DNA of 64,000 bases from Ochromonas danica (GCA_015146655.1 VKHL01000058.1:1-64000), one strand, 5' to 3'. Counted from the stretch's first letter, positions 1 to 9,567 are shown. The notes: generated by a model from the sequence alone, not told the origin. Program-made: numbers and translations.

Positions 1-545
1 ATTATGGTGATGTCAGAGCAGAGAGGATTGAAGAGCATGGAGGAGAGGTCATTCTTTAAAGAATGAGGGATGTTGTTAATGGTAATGGTTTTAAGGCTAC
101 GTGGTGCATTCGGTACTTCTTTTTCGAGATCACTATAATTGCGGACGACGCGGATGGCAAATGTATCATTATTATAATATCCGTTGGATGGAAGCCGTAA
201 TTCTGCGAGTGAGATGAATTTATTATATTCCCAGCTTTGATGTGACTTAAAAGCTTTGATGCCTTCGTAGATTCGATTTTTCCCCGCATAACGACTAACC
301 ATTGTAATGCTATAGGAGACTTTAATCTCTGCCTGGGACTTGTTTGTGAGATAACACGATAGATAACCTTTCGATTCTTCTCTATCACCTCCTGGATAGA
401 TGGAGATGCTCCAGCGATAGCCTTCTAATTCTACAATAGGACTAATCGTTTCTTGTCCAGTTTTAGAATGGAGATGAGTGAATCCACGAAAGTTGACGGT
501 AAAGGAGACATTATTTGATGTGACTGCACTAATTTCGAATGACAT
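1..545 (-). CDS. MATH-BTB protein, 3' part cut by window start
   Basis: An open frame runs from an ATG at 545 to the window edge without a stop, so only about 181 residues are visible. It encodes a MATH (TRAF-like) domain: SFTVNFRGF near residue 14, then SPIVELEGYRW and IYPGGDREESKGYLSCY, followed by the linker NDLSSMLFNPLCSDITI that opens a BTB domain in the two paralogues at 2239-3453 and 11798-12955. MATH-BTB proteins are usually substrate adaptors of cullin-3 ubiquitin ligases; that role is inferred. The start is supported because the bases before it (GATCATCATCATG) and about 90 bp further upstream are also conserved before the gene at 11798. The last 77 bp (1-77) are identical to 2741-2817. 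Confidence 0.85.
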   Translation of the reverse strand, partial: MSFEISAVTSNNVSFTVNFRGFTHLHSKTGQETISPIVELEGYRWSISIYPGGDREESKGYLSCYLTNKSQAEIKVSYSITMVSRYAGKNRIYEGIKAFKSHQSWEYNKFISLAELRLPSNGYYNNDTFAIRVVRNYSDLEKEVPNAPRSLKTITINNIPHSLKNDLSSMLFNPLCSDITI

Positions 546-2238
546 GATGATGATCAATCTTTCAACTTTGTGCTCAATTCTTTGAAGTAATAATTAGGAC
601 AATTCTCGTTGATATGAGTTCAACTTTCTGTGAAGAGAATACTAATAAATAGGTTAATTTGAAATGTTGTTATTTAGCCTCTATGATGAATTTCCAACAG
701 AACGATAGAATTCACCAAAGGTAAATTAGATTCTGACAAACAACAACATTGATTGACCCTAATCATATGTTGCTGTTATTCACATTCATTCAATCCTACA
801 TTATACTTCCAACGCTCATGTGCATTTGACCAACCTACTTGTCTCTATCAGCAAAGGATTCCGTGGTGGTGTGATGGTGTTGGTGGGTTATGGCAAAAGC
901 GAATCGATTGCAGTTGTCGCTTCCTCGAGGCAAAGTGGTGGAAACCTTTTTAAGTCAAGCTCTCTAACTATAAGTAGTCTGCTGGCGGGAAGTGGTTGTA
1001 GTCCTTGCTGGTCTTCCATCTTGTCCTGCTCCTGACTACCAATACAACAACAACAGTTACAGTATCTGCCCTATTTTTCACGAAGTTATATGATCTCTTG
1101 TTAGCGTGGAGGGTGTTTTGTTGTGTAGGTAGGATGGTTATTGCTGAGTGATTATTCTATTGGTGTCTATGATTTGGGATGAATCCTTGTCCCAACAAGA
1201 AGTGTCTTATTGTTATATTTGAGTAGGTGGTTAGCATAGAAAGGAAGCACACAGGGATATTACAGATGGAGCTTTTCATACACAGCGAAATATCATCAAA
1301 GTATCTGTGCATCCTTCTTATGGATAAATACAACCATCAACCGCCCATCCTTAACTTCTGAATATTGCACATGTCTGATATACTTAACACTTTCTCAAGA
1401 CTGTTGAGAAACAAAACAGAACAATTAGTGGTCCAATTATCATCAACTAAGACCTACTAATTTCCGTCATTTGTTTTGGCAAGCGAAGCGCTTTGAGTTT
1501 TGAGAAGAAAGAGACCAAAAGATGGAGCTTAGCTGAATTTAAATGTGGATAGTCTGGTTGGAGGTTTTAGTGTTTGAACGAGATCATCGTTCTCCCCAAC
1601 ACGTGCTATGTTAGCAGAACAGTCAGTTTAGACTATTGCCTGTTTCTTACTAAAGGTGATTTCCAAGTTCAGATTCCTTCTTGTTGGTGCTGGATGCAAA
1701 ATGCGGAGCAGTCAGGAATCTGGTTAATGTTGCTTGTGGATTGGGAAGAGGATACAGCTTTCCCCGTGGACATTGTCCAAGCAACGACAGCTTGACAGTT
1801 CCACTGCCTGGAGAACACGAATAAGAGGAAGACTCCATTACCGTCGACAACTGCGCTCACAGCTATTTTAATCTCAGTTTTTTGGGCGTGTGTTGGTATG
1901 TGAAGCGGGTTACTTTGTCTTCCACTATGAAAGGCTATCGTGGCTTGCGTTGACCTATGCCTCGGTGATGGAAACGTACGCCTTGGTAGTGGTTGCGATG
2001 GTCTGTATGCCTGATTATTGAGGAACAGCAATACTCGCATCACATTTATTCTCGATCTCTCCCATTGCAGTTGTTTCCTCCACCACATATCCAATATATC
2101 GAAGGGTCTATGCAGTCTTCATGAAGAGTGATTGAAGACATCAACGAAAGCATGAACAACTAATATTTATTCACAATAATGCATTGACAAGTTGTGAAGT
2201 ATAGAAACGTGAAATATACAAGTTACACCACCTGATAG
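546..2238. other. Intergenic, no intact gene
   Basis: About 1.7 kb without a convincing gene. Short open frames on both strands (for example 1669-2094 minus, 820-1035 plus) have no recognisable domain and look accidental. The part next to 545 is the upstream region of the minus-strand MATH-BTB gene; at about 635-650 it holds a minus-strand TTCTCTTCACAG that looks like a 3' splice site of a 5'UTR intron. A decayed BTB fragment lies at 1341-1408. Confidence 0.5.
1341..1408 (-). pseudogene. Decayed BTB/BACK fragment
   Basis: The minus strand reads KVLSISDMCNIQKLR, against KVLRMADMCNAQKLR in the intact MATH-BTB gene at 2239-3453. At the DNA level about 34 of 42 bases match over 1353-1395. The frame closes with a stop after a few more codons and nothing clearly alike continues on either side. 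A pyrimidine-rich stretch ending in CAACAG lies just upstream on the same strand, so this could be the remains of one exon. It is a host-gene relic from the local MATH-BTB family. Confidence 0.5.
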
Positions 2239-3453
2239 CTAAACATGATGGTAAGGTTCCCCTCCCTTGGGACGTTCAGATTCGGCCAGCTTTAGCACCA
2301 ACTCTTGGGTCAAAGGGACACCAAGTACCTCGAAGAAATCGCTTGTCTGGCTGATGACCTTGAGATTATGAGCGATGAAGTCCAGAGCACTACTTCTCAA
2401 CTTCTGAGCATTGCACATGTCCGCCATCCTCAACACTTTCGCTGCATTGGCGATGGTGAGAGTAGAGCTCAAGTGGCTTTCCACCTTCTCCACCAGACCT
2501 GATATGCCATATTTGCAGGCGATGGCCAGTAACTGATCTCCATGGTCTGCTAAGTCGTGGTCTTCACAGTCATCGGAATAGAGGAAGCGCAGCATGGCTT
2601 TGACCACAGGCAGGTCGAAGTCATCAATGTGCACGACACGCTCAGTAGCTTCGATCATGTTGGATGAGAACATGGCTCGGAAGACTTCAGATCTCGATAC
2701 CAAGATTGAATGATGAGCAGGCATTCTTTCTTCAGCTACGATTATGGTGATGTCAGAGCAGAGAGGATTGAAGAGCATGGAGGAGAGGTCATTCTTTAAA
2801 GAATGAGGGATGTTGTTGTGTGTTTGTGAGTCTCTGCAAGGTGCAGCAATTATTTTCTGTTCTAGTTCACCATAGATGACGAGATCCACACGGATGACAA
2901 TAGTGTCATCGACACAATGCCCATTAGAAGGTTGTTTCAAGTCGTTTAAAGGAATGAATTTGTCACTTCCCCATTCATTCGTACCATGAGGTGCAAATGT
3001 TTTCACTTCTTCAGAGGAGAGAGTTCTGTTCTTCCAATTCATTTGGTTCACAAGAGTAATTCTAAATGAAGCTCTAATCGTTGATTGAGATTCATTGACG
3101 ATGAAGCAGGAAAGATAACCTTTTGTTTCTTCACTATCTCCACCAGGATAGATGTGGACACTCCATCGCTTACCGTCAATCTCCACGATAGGACTTGAGG
3201 TATAGCTGCCAGTTTCAGCAGGAAAGCCAGATAGACCATTAAAATTGACAGTGAAGCTTCCTGTTGTCTTGCGTACTCTTGTCTCGACCAACGTGGGGGT
3301 TGCTTGGGGGTTAGAAGGATTGGTAGTGTTAGTTCCGTTGGTGCTATTAGGAAATGGGAGATGATGATCAGGACGAGCAGGAGAGGCTGTGGAAGAAGAT
3401 GATGCTATCAAAGATGATGATCCTACCATAATGATATTATTATTTAATTCCAT
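2239..3453 (-). CDS. MATH-BTB domain protein
   Basis: A 404-residue protein starting at MELNNNIIMVG (ATG at 3453); the frame is open further upstream, but that part lies in the divergent promoter and resembles nothing in the paralogues. A Ser/Thr/Pro-rich head of about 60 residues precedes a MATH domain (about 65-200; SFTVNFNGL, SPIVEIDGKRW, IYPGGDSEETKGYLSCF). A BTB/POZ domain follows (about 218-325; SDITIIVAEERMPAHHSIL, RSEVFRAMFSSNM), then a short BACK-like helical tail. Members of this family bind cullin-3 through BTB and substrates through MATH; here that is inferred. The BTB/BACK part is almost identical in DNA to the gene at 11798-12955, while the MATH part is far more diverged. It is divergent from the UBA-Trx-PUB gene, with about 410 bp between the two starts. 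Confidence 0.9.
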   Translation of the reverse strand: MELNNNIIMVGSSSLIASSSSTASPARPDHHLPFPNSTNGTNTTNPSNPQATPTLVETRVRKTTGSFTVNFNGLSGFPAETGSYTSSPIVEIDGKRWSVHIYPGGDSEETKGYLSCFIVNESQSTIRASFRITLVNQMNWKNRTLSSEEVKTFAPHGTNEWGSDKFIPLNDLKQPSNGHCVDDTIVIRVDLVIYGELEQKIIAAPCRDSQTHNNIPHSLKNDLSSMLFNPLCSDITIIVAEERMPAHHSILVSRSEVFRAMFSSNMIEATERVVHIDDFDLPVVKAMLRFLYSDDCEDHDLADHGDQLLAIACKYGISGLVEKVESHLSSTLTIANAAKVLRMADMCNAQKLRSSALDFIAHNLKVISQTSDFFEVLGVPLTQELVLKLAESERPKGGEPYHHV

Positions 3454-3863
3454 TATTATTCTATCTCTAGGAGATAAATGATGTTGAAAACTGAACAAGA
3501 CTGTGAATTTGAAGAAGGATTGGGTTGCGTTGTTGTTTCTCTCCCAGAAGAGGCAGACCACGCACGCAGTGTCTGTCTGTGGTTCCATGGAACGCTCTCG
3601 CTACTGATTCCATGGAATATCGAGGTGTTGAAAATATTGAACTTTCTAATAGAGCCAAACGTGTTTCAACTCGATTAATGCGAGTTTTAAAACGAGAGGT
3701 TTTACCGAGAATGTCGCGTTTTTCCGCAGCCACTCCACGCACGCAGCGGTACAGAATACCACGCATCACAATAATATCTCGACCTCTGATCTGTGTGGCG
3801 TGTTGTTTGCTGTGCCAAGTGGCTGCAAAAGCAATCCAATTGATCAATAACTTATCAAGGAAG
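3454..3863. promoter_or_regulatory. Divergent promoter with paired TTCCATGGAA palindromes
   Basis: Region shared by the MATH-BTB gene (minus) and the UBA-Trx-PUB gene (plus). It contains two perfect 12-bp palindromes, GTTCCATGGAAC at 3582-3593 and ATTCCATGGAAT at 3607-3618. The first occurs exactly again, also paired with a second copy of the core, in the promoter at 45536-46006. It also carries CCACGCATCACAATAATATCT at about 3759-3779, close to a motif near 15095-15115 in another divergent promoter. The region is richer in CG than its surroundings. Confidence 0.45.
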
Positions 3864-6155
3864 ATGAAGTTAGGTTATTCCTTGTATACCTTTGTCTTTT
3901 TTCTTCTAGTCCATGCATCATCTGCAACTAGAATTAGTTCTTCCTTGTTCTCCTTGGCAGTGAGTGGTCATGATGACAATCATCTTTCATCCACCCACAG
4001 CAGCACCAGTACCAGCAGCAGCACTAGTTCACCCATTGAGGCAGAATGCCAAGATGGTGTCTGTAGACTACCACCTCAAGGTAGTCCCACCACATTACCT
4101 TCTCTAACAGAAAAGGAGAAATCGTTGTTAGAAGAGTTAGAGAAAATGGGTTGGTCACGTGAAGATGGTCAACGTGCTTTAGCAGCCACAGGTGGGGAAG
4201 ATGCCCTAGCTGCTGCTTCTTTCCTTGATGCAGAGCAAGAAGAACAAGACCGTCTCTTTACTGCTATTCAGTCTGTTGTAAATGCTGGATGGAATGAAAA
4301 TGCTGCAACAGTAGCAGTTAATGCTACAGCAGGGAATGTTACAGCAGCATTAATTCTGTTAGAAGAAGAAGAAGCTGCTATGATAACTAACTTTGAAGCT
4401 GCAGTAACAGATATGGTAAATAATGAATGGGATGAAATTGTTGCTCGTCAAGCTTTACTCACTCAATGGTCTATTAATCAACGAAGAGCTGCTGGTTTAA
4501 ATACTACCTTTTCAAGAGAAGTATTAGATAGTATTCGTCCGACACTGAAGAAAACAAATGAAACAGAAGCTGAGAAGGAAGAAGAGAAGAAGAGTCGTAG
4601 TAAGGCATCTTCTTCTTCTAATGGATCAAAACAGACCAAAAAACCTTCTACAACAACAGAGAAAACTAATGGTAATAGTAATGCACCTAAACCTGCTAAG
4701 AAAGAAGATGTGATCTTTGATGTGGATAGTAATAACTTCCAAAAGATTGTTATTGAAAGTTCTTCACCAGTATTAGTTGATATCTATGCTGATTGGTGTG
4801 GTCCATGCAAGCAATTAGGACCTCTTCTTGAGGATGCAGCTGTTCGTGCTGGTGGTATGTTCAAACTTGCTAAAGTTAATGCTGATAAAGATCGTTCACT
4901 TGTTGATGCATTTGAAGTGACTGGTTTCCCTACTGTCTTTGCTGTGGTGAATGGAAAAATTACTGATCGTTTTGTTGGAATGCTGCCTGGTGAACAAATT
5001 CAACAATTCCTTGTACGTGCTGTGACAGGTTATGGTGAACGTGTACAAGGTGCAGAATTTGGAGATCGAGAAGCTTCTCAACTGACTTTCAAAGTAGCAA
5101 CATTAGCTGGATTATCTGCTTTATCTGGACAGAAGAAACAAAAGCTTTTATCTTTAATAGATGCTGCCTTATCACAAGAAGAGGCATTCCAAATGAATGA
5201 AAGTGGTCGTCTTTCTTTAGCTTCTGGACCAGCTACAGCTTTATCTTATATTCAAAATGCTCGTAAAGATATTATGAATGTGAAATATCGTATTATTGCA
5301 CGAAGTAATAAAGTCTTTTTAGAGAAAGTGAAACCATCTAATGCTGCTATACAATTATTGAAAGCAGCAGGTTTCAAAGGTGCTGATGAAGAAGATAGTG
5401 ATGTACGCTTAATGCATAGTAATGTGGCGATCCTCAATTTGGTCTTACAACGTGTAGATAAGATCTTGAGTGAGCGCCGATTCTCCAAGATGAAGCCTAC
5501 TACCTCTTCTTCAGGTGATGACGTGCCTTTACCATCCAAAGCCAAAAATCGTCTTCGCAACAAGAAGAGTACTCCTTCTACCTCTTCTTCTGCAAAGACC
5601 TCCACCACTACTGCTCCAACTACTGCTACTACCACCACTGGTAAGACTGCTGCTGTGAAGAAAGGGAAGTCTGCTTCAGGTGAAGAGAAAAGTAAAGTTA
5701 CAAGACCTGTTGTCAAAGCTGGTGAGATTGCATTATCTTTCCGAGGCAAGGAACATAATATGCTTCAACATACTTATTCTGAGTCTACTACATTGGAGGA
5801 AGCATTAGATCAACTACTTGGTCAGAGCAAGGATGCCGAGTTGAGTGTGGAAGTGCGTTTCCCATTACCACGTCATGCCCTCACTAAGGATGATTGGAAG
5901 AAGTCCTTGAAAGAAATTGCAGGAGAAGGGGGAAGGTCGATCAGTCTCGCCGCATTGTCAGCGGGTAGTGCCAGTGGTCGATCGAATGGCGGGAAGAGAG
6001 GATTGTTTGGTTTGGGCAAGAAGAGCAAGCAGGTTAAGAAGCAAACGGAGAAGCAAGCTGATGTGAAACCTGAGAAGAAGAAGGCGAATGAGTACTTTGG
6101 TGGAGACTCCACAGTTTTCCTGTCTGCTGATGACGAAGACGATGAGGATGAATAA
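3864..6155 (+). CDS. Secreted UBA-thioredoxin-PUB protein (SELMA-type)
   Basis: A 763-residue protein starting at MKLGYSLYTFVFFLLV, a clear signal peptide likely cut near HASS-ATRIS; the next residues are Ser/Thr-rich and not aromatic. Three UBA-like segments lie at about 89-212 (MGWSREDGQRALAATGG and two weaker repeats). A thioredoxin domain covers about 282-390, with the intact active site WCGPC at 311-315 and a cis-Pro loop FPTVF. A PUB domain lies at about 460-540 (KYRIIARSNKVFLEKV, IQLLKAAGF), the type that binds the C-terminal tail of Cdc48/p97. A Lys/Ser/Thr linker, a UBX-like segment (about 620-690) and an acidic tail follow. Ubiquitin- and Cdc48-linked domains behind a signal peptide fit the periplastid import system of secondary red plastids; that location is inferred. 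No intron is seen. Its 3' end is duplicated at 9281-9567. Confidence 0.85.
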   Translation: MKLGYSLYTFVFFLLVHASSATRISSSLFSLAVSGHDDNHLSSTHSSTSTSSSTSSPIEAECQDGVCRLPPQGSPTTLPSLTEKEKSLLEELEKMGWSREDGQRALAATGGEDALAAASFLDAEQEEQDRLFTAIQSVVNAGWNENAATVAVNATAGNVTAALILLEEEEAAMITNFEAAVTDMVNNEWDEIVARQALLTQWSINQRRAAGLNTTFSREVLDSIRPTLKKTNETEAEKEEEKKSRSKASSSSNGSKQTKKPSTTTEKTNGNSNAPKPAKKEDVIFDVDSNNFQKIVIESSSPVLVDIYADWCGPCKQLGPLLEDAAVRAGGMFKLAKVNADKDRSLVDAFEVTGFPTVFAVVNGKITDRFVGMLPGEQIQQFLVRAVTGYGERVQGAEFGDREASQLTFKVATLAGLSALSGQKKQKLLSLIDAALSQEEAFQMNESGRLSLASGPATALSYIQNARKDIMNVKYRIIARSNKVFLEKVKPSNAAIQLLKAAGFKGADEEDSDVRLMHSNVAILNLVLQRVDKILSERRFSKMKPTTSSSGDDVPLPSKAKNRLRNKKSTPSTSSSAKTSTTTAPTTATTTTGKTAAVKKGKSASGEEKSKVTRPVVKAGEIALSFRGKEHNMLQHTYSESTTLEEALDQLLGQSKDAELSVEVRFPLPRHALTKDDWKKSLKEIAGEGGRSISLAALSAGSASGRSNGGKRGLFGLGKKSKQVKKQTEKQADVKPEKKKANEYFGGDSTVFLSADDEDDEDE

Positions 6156-6848
6156 TTGCATTCTCCCTACATTTACACCTCCCTCTACCAGTAATAATAA
6201 CAAGCATAACTTAGTACTGAGTATTGGATGCCTCCATGCCTTGATCGTACTAATGAAGTGGAACATTTCAATTTATCACAGATTTATAACAGGCTGAGGA
6301 GCGCAGGCACTGTAAAAGAGTCCAAGAAACAATGAGCAGATTTCATCATCCAGAGTTATCTTATGACTGGGCAAGGGGAGTTCAATCTAGGATTGATTGC
6401 CTCGCCATCTCGTTGTTCGTTTGTCTCAAACATTCGCGTACAGGTCGCTGGGATTGTCCAGTGGAAGATTGATGCTGACTACAAATGAACGCAGGTCAAC
6501 TGGATAGATTCGCTCATTACGGCGCGCACAGCTTGAAGTAGTCTTATCCTGATGTTGAGGTGGATGAGCTGCTGGGGTGTCAGTGATCGTCTATGCCAGA
6601 GGCAAATCCTGGTACATTGGTATGGAATATACTATTTAAAGAGGAAAGAGGAAAGTGGAGAAGGGGTGGAGAAGAAAGAGGAAGTGCAGTAGTGTGTAAC
6701 ATGGTAATGAATATGTTTAGATGTCACTTGTCACATACCACCATTTAATGAGCCGATACGAAAACAAAACTTGGTCAGCTAAATGGTGATCAAACAGTGG
6801 TAAGCAAAGTAACACCGAATATGGAACGCGGATGGCTCAATTAAGAAC
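6156..6848. other. Intergenic, convergent 3' ends
   Basis: About 690 bp between two convergent genes. No open frame with a recognisable domain, no RNA gene and no clear repeat were found. A short purine-rich stretch occurs near 6640-6690. Confidence 0.5.
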
Positions 6849-8837
6849 CTATGGTAAGATGCTGCCAAAGACCTCGGTCATTTCGCTTTCGGTCATTCTT
6901 CTTGTTTCTGGAACTCGATCATTCCTTCTGATAGGGTACATAAATTCGGGATCAGTCGTAACCATAATTGGATGAAGTTCCTCAAGTTTTTTATTGGTGA
7001 GATCCAACTCGATAATTACAAGTGCATAAAGCTTTGAAGCATCATCGGAGATCAAGGGAATGAGTTCTAAATTTACCATATTAATGATTGATTCTGTGGC
7101 TTCGCCCGTGGTCTTTTCCCTAATTTGCTGACGCAGTGCTTTCATCAAGTCATCTTTAACTCTGATCGCATCGGCAGCCAATAAGGCTCCATGCATACAT
7201 AGTGTTTTGTCGTGAACACCGAGCACAATTCGAGGAGGAGAGGCTGGGATGTCCTTATCAAATATGACACAGTTAACGAAACCCGCAAGAATTCGCGTTA
7301 TAGTGTTGAAAGGATAATTAGTGGTTGTTATTCTCCAATTGGAACAGGCCTCTGACTTCGCTCCCTTGAATTCAAGGAATTTATCCTCGCCACATGGAAA
7401 CTTTTCACCAACACGCAAACGACGACCGCGATAATAAGCCAATGAATGCTTTTGCTCGCATTGCTTGCGAAACTCCAAAGAAAATGTTGGTGAGCAAGAC
7501 ATTGCTTTCAACAAGGCATGATGCGCATGAATTTTAGCAAGAGCGGGTTCAATGCAAGGGGGCGAGATTCCTTCGGCAATCACAATCTCAGACAAAGAGA
7601 TTGGATTCTTCCGTACGAGTGTAGCCTTTCCAACAAATCTAATGGATGAAGTATCGTCAGCCAGACTTCTCACCTGTTCCTCACTCCATTCATACTTAAC
7701 GTCGAAACACAATCGTTGGTGGTTATCTGAGGAATTCACAACATATGGGTTTTCGCCTTCTGAACTAAAGCCGTCGTTTAACAGAGCTTTCAATTCATGC
7801 GCTTCCTCAATTGAAGTCTTCTCCAAATCAGCACATGTCCAACAAATCAATTCATTTCCTGTAACGCCTACTTGATGTCTCTTCACTTTCCCCTCAGATA
7901 ATAACTCACACAACATTTGGTTCACACGTTCGTTACTCAAACCTTTGAAGCCGCTGGCAGCTACTCGATTCTCAATTTCTTGAGCTGATACAGGCTGTCT
8001 GCCAAATTCCCACAAAACAGAGAGAACTCGTTGCTTGCACAAAGCCTTATTACTTTATTCCTCACTAGCAGACAAATCAGCGGCGAGCTTCTCTGATTGC
8101 TCGGTTACTAATTGTTGTTTTCCACACACCGACAACATCAAAGCTGCGCATTTAGTCTTTGCTTGCTGCTTGCTTGTTGCTGAAGCACATTTACGAATAG
8201 GAAGAGAGAACTGGAGAGATGGTCCTGTAGAAGAGACAGGCTCAGACCTCTCCAAAGACCCAGTCACTTCCCACCTTTCCCCAACTCTTTTCTCCGTCCA
8301 GCTGAGAGCAAGACCATGCTTCATTTGAAGATTGTCCAGTTCCTCCAAATCGGAAATGTCCCCCACTGGATTTCTAATTTCTTCAGCAGGTACATGCTGT
8401 CCCTCGGATTTCAGTAAAACACATGGATCTTGATTCTTGCGCAAAGCACTGTCACCTTCACCATTATGTTCATTGGAGGGAACGGAAGAATCGGCGCGAA
8501 GCAGCTTCTCCGATTTCTCACCAACCAATTTTACACATTTGGTCGAACCCGTCTTCGAACCACATGAATATGTTTGATCATTAATTTGTGGAGAGAACAA
8601 ATTATTAAATACTATCCCAAATTCGAGTGAAGGATAGAGAGCTTTTGTGGAGGAGGTAAAGTTATCGAGTTGGAGTGTTGGTGGAGCAGAGAAAGACTCA
8701 GACGGTCCCAAGGATCTGATCACCTCCCTATCTTCCTCGATCACCTCCCTATCTTCCTCGATTATTTGCTTCTTCCGGTCGTGAAGAGAATAATCCTTCA
8801 TTACAACAGCCTGAATTTTGACTAATTGTAATATCAT
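6849..8837 (-). CDS. Predicted dsRBD / winged-helix / Schlafen-domain protein
   Basis: Proposed spliced gene: exon 1 8837-8109, intron 8108-8046 (63 nt, GTAACC...AATAAG), exon 2 8045-6849, giving 641 residues. Both exons share one frame and only a TAA inside the proposed intron separates them. The N-terminal 130 residues are polar, with a repeated acidic IIEEDREVIEEDREVI. A dsRNA-binding-like domain follows (about 152-240; NPVGDISDLEELDNLQ, SKQQAKTKCAALML). After the junction comes a winged helix (about 244-312; VNQMLCELLSEGKVKR, then WTC) resembling Z-alpha, with its key Asn and Trp but Cys for Tyr. A second dsRBD-like stretch ends AHHALLKAM. The last 190 residues match the Schlafen/AlbA_2 fold: GEDKFLEFKGA, GVHDK and FMYPIRRNDRVP. 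Schlafen cores of this kind can be RNases; the acidic residues are present. A nucleic-acid sensing or antiviral role is inference. If the intron is wrong, these are two genes or one broken gene. Confidence 0.6.
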
Positions 8838-9280
8838 ATATATTGGTTGAATTAACTTTGAAGTGGAGTCTTCTATCGGAGGAGTCTCTGAATAGAATGT
8901 GAGACCACATCATCTTCACTGGCACCATGGCATTTATCATTTGTTTTGTTTCCAATATGACTGACAAGAGACAGAAAAGCGGCCAGGAGGCCAACACCAT
9001 TTCGCTTAGCGCCTTAAAACTCACAAATTAGGACTTTTGAACTCTGTGAAGCCATCCCAACATCCCAATCCCACTGGTGCCAGGATGGGACTTGGTGTCG
9101 AAGTGTCAAACCCAGCAATCACAATAACGTTAGCATCAAGCACAATGTGTCTAAAGGTGGCAAGAACGCTTGCTGGACTACGCTGTGAAGGATAAAACGT
9201 GAATTCAATCGTCATATAATGGTGAAGAAGTCTAAAGAGTTGTCTCGTTTCAGTTCTACGGTTTGGGTATTGAATGAATT
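8838..9280. other. Intergenic
   Basis: About 440 bp upstream of the Schlafen-type gene and left of the PUB pseudogene. The open frames here lack recognisable domains. Nothing further is seen. Confidence 0.4.
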
Positions 9281-9567
9281 GAAGCATTAGACCAACTACT
9301 TGGCCAGAGCAAGGATGCCGAGTTGAGTGTGGAAGTGCGTTTCCCTTTACCACGTCATGCCCATGGCCTCACTAAGGATGATTGGAAGAAGTCCTTGAAA
9401 GAGATTGCAGGAGAAGGGGGAAGGTCGGTTAAGAAACAAGCAGGTTAAGAAGCAAACGGAGAAGCAAGCTGATGCGAAACCTGAGAAGAAGAAGGCGAAT
9501 GAGTACTTTGGTGGAGACTCCACAGTTTTCCTGTCTGCTGATGACGAAGACGATGAGGATGAGTAAC
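9281..9567 (+). pseudogene. Truncated copy of the UBA-Trx-PUB gene 3' end
   Basis: This stretch repeats the last ~355 bp of the gene at 3864-6155 (5799-6153), starting at GAAGCATTAGA and ending at the stop-codon region, with only a few base changes. Compared with the parent it carries a 6-bp insertion (CATGGC after CACGTCATGCC) and an internal deletion of roughly 75-80 bp in the Gly/Ser-rich stretch, which also shifts the frame. It has no upstream domains and no start of its own. High identity suggests a recent duplication. It lies beside the hAT element and the second full MATH-BTB copy. Confidence 0.85.

Noticed and set aside
1669-2094. 141-codon minus-strand open frame
   Set aside because: No domain, no paralogue similarity, odd composition; taken as accidental.
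3525-3863. Upstream extension of the UBA-Trx-PUB frame by 113 codons
   Set aside because: It would bury the signal peptide and lies in the palindrome-bearing promoter; the ATG at 3864 is preferred.
8046-8065. Possible 20-nt mini-intron GTGAGG...AATAAG removing the TAA
   Set aside because: Breaks the reading frame and is far shorter than other introns here; the 63-nt choice keeps the frame.
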